Source: Zancudomyces culisetae
Lineage: Eukaryota; Kickxellomycota; Harpellomycetes; Harpellales; Legeriomycetaceae
Assembly: GCA_001969505.1 (NCBI GenBank)
Contig: LSSK01000463.1
Coordinates: 1-30,962, forward strand
DNA length: 30,962 bases
Direction of reading: 5' to 3'
Shown here one piece after another: positions 10,444 to 20,201 of the stretch. Under the pieces are notes generated by a model. It was given only the letters and a program-made list of their open reading frames with translations, had not been told where the DNA came from and ran no database searches. The position numbers and the translations under genes were made by a program. How positions within the stretch are numbered: the first letter of the stretch is position 1; each line of letters opens with the position of its first letter.

Positions 10444-13400
10444 TTATTCGTAACTTACATGAACAATTGGTACATGCGGCATTTCATCTATTTTGCAATT
10501 CAGGACGCAAAGTGATGATGAAGACGGAGTATTCTTGTAATATGATCTGTCTCGAGAATTTTCGTAACCATCAGGGACGGTGACTATGAGCTCTTTGAGT
10601 TTTAAACGAGTTGATGATAAAGTAATATCTTCATTTACAAGCATTCCTAGAGGCCAGAGTAGATTTGTTGTAGGATCTCTAACATCTTGAACACCAATTA
10701 TTAGCAGGCCACCCAGGCTGAGTCGTTTTTCGTAGTAGCTTGCCAGGGAAAGCAAAAGTCGCCGATAGTTTGAGATTTTATCAGCAAACAAGTCGTCAGC
10801 TTTTCCACTACCATTCGATATTGTTGAGGATGCAATGGGATGCTGGTTGGTATCGGCCGCTTTATTGCTAGGAATATTAAACACGGTATCTCTAAGAGCC
10901 GGTGAATCAAGTGATTGCTCGTTGAGATACTCAAACGGGATATGTGGAATTATAGCAAGGGAGGGAAGTGATACCTTGTCTTTCTGTTCCAATAATATAG
11001 TACTCGCATCTTCAAAATCGTTGTATTTTACGCCCGAACCCACAGAGTTTTTATCCATAGAAATATCTAACCTGGTATTAGAGGTGTGCTTTGTAGATGC
11101 GTTTGACGAAATCCCTAGTGACTTCAAGTAGGTGAAATCATCATTAGCCTCTTGTGTAAGCTCAGATACCAAGCCAAGTGAAAGCAACGTTTGTTTGTTG
11201 TTTTGAATATTTTTTAGCCTTTTTTCCTCGTAACTATTGTTAAGCTTTGAGTTAGGTTTTTTACTGGTGTAATCTAAAGATTGTGAGTCCAATTTGTTTA
11301 CCAGATCTGTGGGGGAGTCTTTGCGACAATTTTCTGAGTTTTTCTTGTCAACTTTTCCACCCCGTGTACCACATAGCAGGGTTGGCTCAAGTTCTAATAG
11401 CTCCCAGTACGAATAATCTCTACCAAACCTCTGCACCATTCTTGATACTATCAGCTTGGAAAATTCTGTGTTATATGGAGTGCTCGCAGTTTGCTGAAAA
11501 GTCCAAACAGTTCCCATTACCACAGATTTCCTATCTATCGGTGAGGGTTGTACAGGTAGCGTTTGGACATTGCAATCAAAACCAAATGCGTTACACAATT
11601 CGTTGCAGCTGGAGGCAATCCGAGCTTTTTCCACAAGTCCAGATGTATCTCTGTCCAAAGTAGCTGGGGATGATAGTCGATGTGTCAAAGTGCGGGAAAC
11701 TTTACGAAGAGTTATTATGTACTCGTGCGTAAACACTAGGAAATCAAACTGAACACACAAGTGAGTGCCCAACCCAAATGCCTGGCAGTATCTCTGCCTT
11801 TTCACAATGAGTTCGTCGATTTCAAATCCACGGTCAAGATACGTTCTTGCTAGCTGAAAACCAACAGGAATGTAAAAGCATTGAGACCGGTTATCACCTA
11901 TCCCCAATGTACAATACCTGCCTGGTTTTAGAAGCCGCCAAGTTTCATTAGCCACCGCGGTCATTTGTGACTGGAATTCATCAGGATTTGGGAACCTACT
12001 AAGATCCCCATTAATGTGTGAGGAGTATGAAACACAGTCTTTGTAAGGTGGGTGGCTCAAAACATGATCAAAAATGCCATCACTAGCCTTGATACTTGTC
12101 GTGCCATTAGCTTTATCTACACCATCGCCTGCGGGCTCTGATGTGTTAGTACCATCGGTATATTTGACAGTATGGTCGCCTCCTGTGATAAACTTTAGAC
12201 TCCTTGAATCACCATTAAGGATTATGGGTCTCAGCTTTGCCGTGAGTTTTTGAGCCAGCCCAACTGGAACAGCAAAAGAACAATTTCTTTGTGAAAGAGC
12301 TACAGCTACAGGGTTTATATCAATACCAATACACTTTCTTCGCAGCAAAAAGCTTTCGATAGCATCAGTTCCACGACCCAGAAAGTTGGATAAAACCAAA
12401 TTTCCAGGTCGAGTATATCTTAACAGCGCCCTTCGGACAGTCTGAGGAAGCCATGTTCCGTGATAGTCAGTACCCGAATGCGATGCCCATCTGGGAGCCC
12501 TTCCTGGAATATTGAAGTACGTGCTCGTGACGGGCAGCGACCATACCATTGCCTTTGTGGGTCCATACGAACTTAGCAACCCTAAAGGTGCTGCAGATCT
12601 CAAATAAGTTGGTCTTGGATTAAGATAATCCAGTTCTGGTGTTATAAGCTGGCCATTTATTGATGTAGGCTTTGGAAAACACGAATCACGTGTAAAGTAG
12701 GGATTGTGTAGATAATCTTCAACAGCCCCAATATATTCACCTGCTGCCTTATCCAAAAAACTTAAATCTGCACTCTCAAAACCATCCGATCCTGTGGTAT
12801 TTTTTAAGCTCAGTGGTTCGCCTGCATTCTCATTGATACCAGTATCAACATTACCTTTGCCATCGCCGCTACTACTACCACCACTATTGTTATCCTTACC
12901 GATTCCTGTATTTTTTTTGTTGTTTTCACCTTTCTCTGAAAATAGCAATTGGGGGTCAGAGGTACCGAATGGATTTAACGCCTCTAAGCTAATGTGGTCG
13001 GTTCGACCAGTACCCTCACTATCAAACATCCAAGAACTTGCGCTGTTGTAGCAAGATTCACACATAATAAGTTGACCATAACCCGTTCTCCAATTTTTGC
13101 ATTCAGTAGTCCAGCAATACGAACAACAAACAGGATTATTGACGCCCACTCCTGTGCCTTTACTAAAGGAGCTAGAAACGCCATTTCTTTCGACACCATA
13201 CTTTTCATTAGTGTAATCCTTGTCCTCATCTATAAACTCGCCCTCACTATCAGTGAATTGATTATAGAGTTCATTTTGGTCCCAGGTTATTGCTTCTTTA
13301 GCATATGAGGGCTTAAAGCAAGACCTTTTGTGCGGGTGTGCCTCTGGAAAGTCATAATTATAGCAATCCATACACACGCTATACCCCTCTCCACCAATAC

Positions 13401-14689
13401 CCCCGCCAATAGTTATTCTTTCTGAGTAGTCACCGGAAGTCGTGCTGGTATATGTTGTGCTGATACACTCACTACAAGTCCACCAAGAAATTGCCTCTTT
13501 TAAACTTGTATTACATACATTACACCTCAGTTTATTTATTTTGTAGTTGATTTTCCGTGCCAGCATATCCCTGGCTTGGTCGTCGTTTGGTAATTCCTGT
13601 TTCAAACTGTAGTTGAAATAGTGAACTGGACAATAAAACACAAACCCCTTTTCAAACTTTTCTAGCGGCATTCCCGAACACATGACGTGATAGCTACGGT
13701 GACACTTAGGTTCAAAACAACCTATCGTAGCTCCATTGTTTTTACACCTGGAGCATTTTATTAGTCTACCTCTGATAACAGCTTTAGTAACATTATACCA
13801 AACGGCATTCAGACCGGTAGCCGTATTTTTAATACCTCCACTCACCGAATCCACAAGTACCTCTGGAGAATACCTGGCGCAAATATCATGAACCCAAAAT
13901 CTTCTTTGTAGTTTCTGAACAAGAGGGTCTGGCTCATTAGCGCGATCAATTTCGTTTGTGTCATTTGTGTCATTTGTATCATTTGTGCCATTTGTGCCAT
14001 CTGTGCCATTTGTGTCGTTCATGTCGTTTGGTTGCTTTGTATCGTTTGGTTGCTTTGTATCGTTTGTTTTCTTTGTGCCTTCTGAGTTTGTAGTTAATGT
14101 ATTTGGTTTAGGCTTTGGCTGAGAATAGATAACAAATGGAAATTTACTAATGAATTGGCCAACCTTCTTGTCATTGTATTCAAAATAATTGATCATTTCG
14201 TTTTCTTTCTCACTACAAAGAGCACAAACACGCTGAGAATGGTAGGTTGATCGTATTAGCTGTTGGTTGGTATATCGGACAGATTCATCACCATTTTCGA
14301 ACCCACCATCATTTCCGTCGCTGTTAATCTCCTCCGAGATAGACACATCTCCATTATTTTGATCAATATTTTTTAACCCATCGTTCAACATTGTGTGGCC
14401 AAAGCTGAATGCGTTATAATCAAATACATCCTTTTCGTATTCAGTAACAGATATCGAAAATATAGCTTGTGTAACCTTGACTGCCTGGTTATAAACCTTG
14501 TTGCTCGATTTGCGTGCCTCTGGACGTTGTGGCTCATGATTAAATTCCGAAATGTTCGTTGTTGATGCTAGAATATTTTTTGTTTCATTGTTTACTTGCT
14601 CAACTATACGCTGAACAGTTGTTATAGGTGCTCTAATGAACTCTGTTGGTGGATGAGGATGATCTTTTGGAAAAGCATTTGTGTAGCAC
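10444..14689 (-). other. Exon 2: zinc fingers and methyltransferase half
   Basis: This encodes residues 988-2401. It begins mid-finger with CYTNAFPKDHPH, parallel to the second ZZ-like finger's CYNYDFPEAHPH further on. No convincing ATG occurs near its start: the frame opens with a GTG that belongs to the intron. A Asn-Asp-Thr/Asn-Gly-Thr tandem stretch (about 13965-14070 in DNA) lies between the first Cys pair and the rest of the extended PHD. An about 40-residue Gly/Thr/Asp insertion lies between methyltransferase motifs III and IV. No intron is evident inside this 4.2-kb exon. Confidence 0.8.
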
Positions 14690-17600
14690 CTATCCACGTA
14701 AATAGTTTAAAATGTTAATATTTTAGTTTATAAATTTGTTTACACATATTCTTGTCCTGTTATCAACCAGTACAAAATAAAAAGCACTTCCTTGCTGATA
14801 AATACTTACACAAAACAGAGATCAAAGCTGTAATAGTCATAGTTATCGGTTGGCACCTCACAGACGCTGCAATAATATCTAAAACAATTTATAACAACGT
14901 TACAAACATTACAATAGACCATCCACGATTTAGACTCCTCAAGGCTATCCACCTTGTTATCTGTATCAATAAACACCAAACTCTTTTCAAGCACCTCAAT
15001 AGTTGATAGCAACGAGTTGTTTCTTTCAGCTCTACTGCCCGATGCGGATTTGGAATTGTGATTATGCGTTTTTTTTTTGCTTTTAGACTTTTTTGATGCC
15101 ATATCAGAAATTCCAAGTAACCTTCCGTCTTTATTTACAGTCTCCGCCAATATACGTAATTGCTTCGAGTTAAAATCGAACCACTGCTTAAAGCACTTTT
15201 CGGATCCATCCTTTCCACTATTCTTGCTCTTGCCGATATGACCTGAATTCTCAAGCTCTTTTAGCTCTCCGAAATTTATTAGTATTCTGCCTTGAGAAAT
15301 TGTAGATATATGCCCTTCTTTCCACAAGTTTTCTGTAGTGTCGGTCATGTACCCCTTGCAGTTTATTCTGGCCCTGATTTTGTCTCCAATTCGGAAAAAG
15401 AATTTGTAATCCTTCATGTCCATCTCTTTATGTGCCAGTTGTATTGCGCCAACATCTTCCGGATAGATCGCCTTATATTTTTGGTTTACAAAAGCATCAG
15501 CTATAATTTCTTTTACGGCAAGCCTCATGGAGAGAGGTTGTTGGTGCTGCCTCTGATTACTGCTGTTTCCAATATTTTTTACATTTTTGTTACTGAGTCC
15601 AAGCATGCCTCTTTTTTTGTGATTCTCGTCGTTCATTCGAATGGAAATAGCCATTTCTGTTGCCATTTTAATGTTTATTCTCAATCTTGGCGAGTTTACA
15701 TCAATCCACTCGTTATATTCGTCAGGCCAACCTTCATATTTTATGAAAACCCGATATTTCAGCTTATTTTCTACTTTCCCCAGCCACCAACACTCGTCTT
15801 GTCCCTTGGACTTACCACCCCGTACTGCCACGTATAACCCAATATAGAAATGTAGTGCGTAGCTTGATAGCTTGAGCTGAGAGGGAACTACATGATACTC
15901 ATCCTCGAGTACTGCCTTTGAAAGCGGCTTTTCATTCTTGCTTATCTCATCAAAATTTCCATTGAATACTCTAAATTTTCGACCGGGGGTTACCACATCA
16001 TTTATTACCTTGCGCTTCTTTCGTGCTGCATGTGGATAGGTTACACAGTCACTATCATCAGTGGCTGAATGGGTCGATTGTTCGTTACTCTCAGTCTCAT
16101 CAGAATCAGTATAAAACTGAACCTTTTTGGCTACTTTTGCACTGCTTTTTTTATTTCTATTTTGGAAATCGGCTTTTCTTCTCTTCTCAGCAAGACTTTC
16201 CTGTCTTTTTTGGTTTAGATATTCATTATACTCTCTCAAATGTTTTAATGCAGTTTTTACTCTTTCTCTTTCAGTTTCTTCATCAAGTTTTAGCTTATTC
16301 CATAATTCACTATTTCTTGGTATTGTTCGTATTCTTCGACTTTCGACATTGATCCATTCGTTGTACTCCATCTCCCATTCCTCATACTTAACCAACATTT
16401 TACCTTTCCAAAATGATAATGCTCTGCAGAAATAGTATTTTCGATCCAAACCTAATACTTCGATCAGCTGCCCAATGCTTATATCACCAACTTTGCTAGA
16501 TTCCCCGTAAAACTCACTTTGCCTCTCTGTTTTTAAGGTTTTCCAGCTAAGTTCTGTGTTTTTGTTGCTGCTTTCAAGTGGTTTTTGTGTATTGGAGACA
16601 TTGCTACCGCTGCCGGGTCTAATTTTTCTTTTTATAGCCGATTTTTGTGCGTTTTTGGCTGAGCTTGAGGAAGCATTTCTTTTACCTATCTGGCTGCTAA
16701 TGCTATTATTACTTTCAGTTTGGTTCATGAACACTTCCTCCTCCTTATACACCTCTTCTTTGTATTCACCACCCCCTTCCCCTTCCCCTTCCCCCTCCAT
16801 TTCCCCTTCACCCCCTTCACCCTCCATTTCTTCTTCACCCGCACCTGCTTGCTCATCGATTTTTATTCTTTTTGAATCACTATCTACCCACTCATCATAC
16901 TGACTACTCCATCCCAAATAATGAACCTTTATTTTTCCTTTTTCCAGTTTTACCGCTGTGCCCTTATACCACTTTTTATCCACAGAAAGCACCAACAATC
17001 TTGCTCCTGGCTTATATTTGCTGTAAGTTTCATTGATTTCCGTGAATCCATCTTTGTTTGTTAGGAATCGTGACGCCGCTCGTGTTATAAACGCTCCTGT
17101 TGTTATCATTTCGAGCTCTTTGTGCCAGTTTTTCTTCTTTTTAGCGTTTGTAGTCTCGTTAACGCTATCTTCAACACCCATCGTAGTTTTTTTTTCATTC
17201 AAAAACCCACACCCCATAGCTACAACATCATGTTGTTTCTTTAGCTCTTGTAACCCGTCCTCAGCTACATGCTCAAGTATCTTTATATTAGCATTTACGC
17301 TATTCTCTTCACGAGTGTGTTCAATGGAGCTGGACACGCTCGGATTATAAACTGGTAGCGATTCGCTTGACCCCTTTCGTATTAGGTCGGTCTTCCATAA
17401 TGGCAGTGTATTGATGGCCGACGCCATGCAGTCACTACAGATATCAAAAGAACCATTTGTATCACCATACCTTTGAGTAGTACCTGTTGTTTTGTTACAC
17501 TCCTCGCATTTTGTCTGGATATACTCCATTTGTGGGTTACCATTGTTGTGCTTTTTAATAAATACCGCGTCATTACATACTTTTGTGGTATCTATATCCA

Positions 17601-17769
17601 CATTTTCGTTCCCTTCGACGTTTTCAGGCCCCGCCGCCCCTTCATGCAGATTTGTTTTCTTTGGTCTACCCCTTTTCCTTTTTATACTTTGCTCTACTTC
17701 TACTCGCTGTGGCTCCAGAATGCGCTTAGGTCGACCCCTTTTTCTTTTCACCTGTGTGATTTCGCTCAT
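10444..17769 (-). CDS. Multi-reader chromatin protein fused to amino-type DNA methyltransferase, 2401 aa
   Basis: Exons 14810-17769 and 10444-14689 join across a 120-nt intron (14690-14809, GTAAGT donor, TAG acceptor). Phase-2 ends restore GTG (Val987), and the junction completes a ZZ-like finger, so I read one gene rather than two. Order of domains: AT-hooks (8-17, 30-39); CxxC-x19-CxxC knuckle (88-114); four chromo-barrel/Tudor-knot-like units (254-304, 428-482, 640-697, 790-874), the first three with a GW-x5-DEW-like or EW-x4-NEW core; ZZ-like finger (953-999); extended PHD (1142-1343; WVHDICARYSPEV, CSRC, CHRSYHVMC, CPVH); second ZZ-like finger (1376-1440); GATA-type finger (1509-1533); methyltransferase (about 1730-1985) with motif I FLGRGT, GIDINP, NGD, motif IV SHPPY and LLKPG...GIGDNR; and a degenerate methyltransferase-like C-terminal half (2042-2401). 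The inferred role is a nuclear DNA N4-cytosine or N6-adenine methyltransferase targeted by histone and DNA readers. It is not a C5 (PC motif) or MT-A70 (DPPW) enzyme. Confidence 0.85.
14810..17769 (-). other. Exon 1: reader half (AT-hooks, chromo-barrels, ZZ start)
   Basis: This encodes residues 1-986 plus two bases of 987. Read alone it would end at a stop inside the intron right after SFDLCFV, truncating a zinc finger whose third Cys pair and His pair lie in the next exon. Between chromo-barrels 1 and 2 is an acidic Glu/Gly tract (about 309-346), and after unit 2 a Lys/Arg/Glu-rich probable coiled coil (about 485-550). Unit 4 carries a long insertion (about 838-858) before its QWFD core. 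A separate-gene reading (987-aa chromo-barrel protein) is possible but less likely. Confidence 0.8.
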
Positions 17770-20201
17770 ACTTTCTTTATAGCTCTGACAAAAATAAATA
17801 ATTAAAGAAACATTTTTTTTTCTCGGCTTTCTTTACATCTTATTATAGGGGAAGAGTGTTTTTAACTATAGATTACTTTTTTTCTCTCTCTCTCTGATCC
17901 TGCGTATCAAAAGCTTGACTTTACAAAACCAAAATATAGTTTGAGCATTCTTAGCTGAGATTATGTTTTAGCCAGTACTAAATTGCTAAATAGATCTAAA
18001 CGTAATTTACATCAATATTATATCCCATTTTCATCATTAAAACAAAAATTTATCCAATAAGATAGGAGCTAGTTACCGGATTTTATTCTCAACGCTTTAG
18101 TTTAATGAGGGAAGAAATATACGTGAAACAGAAAACCAAACAAGCTGATAAAATTAAAAGGTATTACACTCTGAAATTTAGAAACCGCATTAACGGTTAA
18201 TACGTTGTATGACTACGAGATCATTTACTATGATCTATGTTGAATTTATAAACAATTAGCTTTAAGCTATTGCGGTTCATAAATTGGTTTGAACCTGTCA
18301 ACAGCAGTTACATGTAAATGTGCAATTTAACAGTGAAACTCGTTTCATGTGTTTTTTGGGAGATGTAAAGTACAAATATCTTTTTTTTTTGTGTAACAAT
18401 AGTATATTCAAAAAGATCCAATTGGATAAAAGACAGGAGGATTAGTGAATATTATTCAAACTATCTTTTGTCTCCATCTCTTTACGAAGCTGTACATTTA
18501 TACAGAAATACTCAAAGTGCGTAAAGCCCATAAGAGTACGTGCTTGTTAGATGGTTGCATATCAGTCAGAATTAGACCATTTCATTCATTTTTTTTTGTA
18601 TTGCTCCTCTACTCCCCACCCCACCAATCACATCTTTGAATGTGAATAACTTTACTCGTTGGAAACATAGTTGATCTATTTACGAGATAAGTGTTCCCCA
18701 CTAGCACTGACTTTAACGTAATTTTCATTCGTTTTTATATATTGGTGAATACACGCAAATACATATTAATCAGAAAAGAATTTACCACTCAGACCTATGA
18801 ACTGTGAATATACGTATTCTGTTATAGCTTCTGATTACACTATCAGATAAACACTACGCTTTTTCATAGCCTCCGTGTCCTTTACACAATGATATGGAAT
18901 TATCAGCAAGTGAATATCCAGATATGTGTATTTTTGGACAGATGATTATTTCTAACAACTATTTAGTTTGAACACAGTCACTTTTTTTAAAAAAAAAAGA
19001 TTTTAGTGATAAAATAACGTAGCAAAAGCAATCTTCTCTTTTCCACTTTTTACTTGATTACCTGTCTACTTGCTTATAGTGTATTTACTAGCTAAGCAAA
19101 AATTTAGATACGTATGCGAACGTATTATATTTTATTATGGAAATGTGAATTTTACGAGTTGAATTATTGAATTTTTCTTTCAATACACTGTTATTAATAT
19201 ACGCTAAACTGTAAGATAACAAAGATATAGTTTATTCTTCAACCCTAATATTTACAAGTAAATGGGCCTCTTTGTGCATCCGCAGCTGAATACTGAATAG
19301 TGCAAAGATAAAATTTTTCTGTTTTAGGGATTTTCAGGAAAATATTGTCAAAAAAAGTCAATATGAGTGTACTAAATAATGATTTTACAGTCATAAAATG
19401 GTTCTGGTACAAGATATGCTAATTTTGATTATGTATTTGCATATTTCTTGTATTACGCGTAGTACAACCTTCGAAAAAATATGAGCATAACAAAACTAAA
19501 CCTACTCCGTACTAACACTTTCCCTCAACAGACTTCAAACAAAGACAGTTAACTAATTAGTACTTACGAAGGCTTAAAGAATTTTGAACATTTTTACCGA
19601 TTCCTTTCCTTCTCCCTCCATCACATTTTAAAAGTCAATTTCCTGTGCCAAAAAAATTGAATCGAAAGTCATTTTTTCCATTGTCTAATTTTACAAAGCT
19701 GGAATAGGTTCACTCTGGAAAATCGAAAACAAGAGGTGTATGTATTTAGCGGTTACATACACATACAAAGTTATTGTTTAAGACAAGAGTAAATATTGCT
19801 CAATGAGATTGGTGAAGTCATTAAAAATGTATATCAAATATCTTAGTATTTCATCTTTTACTGTAAACGACAAGTGTATGGATCAGAACTCCTTCAATAT
19901 ACAGCACATGCATTTTCCGGTCAATCCCTAGATATATCAAAGAATTTGACACAACATCGTGCCACTACAAAACCCATTAAGCAATAAATACAAAAAAATA
20001 TGTATATGTTACATTTTGTATTATATTTTATTAATGCTAATGTATGAAGGCTGAAGCAAATTTAGTATATATAGCCGCAATATTTTTTTTTGGTTTTAGT
20101 GTAAAAGCCACTAAGCTAAAAATATTATATATAGCAACATTAACAGTTATTATAATAAGTAATACAAAAATAAAACAATAGTAAGAATAATAAAAGCAAA
20201 T
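17770..20201. other. 2.4-kb gene-poor AT-rich region
   Basis: This lies between the divergent starts of the methyltransferase gene and the octapeptide-repeat gene, so both promoters should be here. I found no open frame longer than 64 codons, no tRNA T-loop signature, no snRNA core, and no paired terminal repeats of a transposon. Only poly-A/T runs and duplicated TATA-like boxes near 20066 and 20126 stand out. Confidence 0.6.
20066..20134 (+). promoter_or_regulatory. Duplicated TATA-like boxes upstream of repeat-protein gene
   Basis: The sequence tatatatagc occurs twice, starting at 20066 and 20126, exactly 60 bp apart. The second lies 76 bp before the ATG at 20202. They are plausible TATA boxes for that gene. 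In an AT-rich spacer the identity of the ten-base copies is suggestive but not proof. Confidence 0.4.

Noticed and set aside
17770-20201. tRNA, snRNA or transposon in the long spacer
   Set aside because: Looked for T-loop (ggttcgaatcc-like), U1-U6 core motifs and paired terminal repeats, and saw none.
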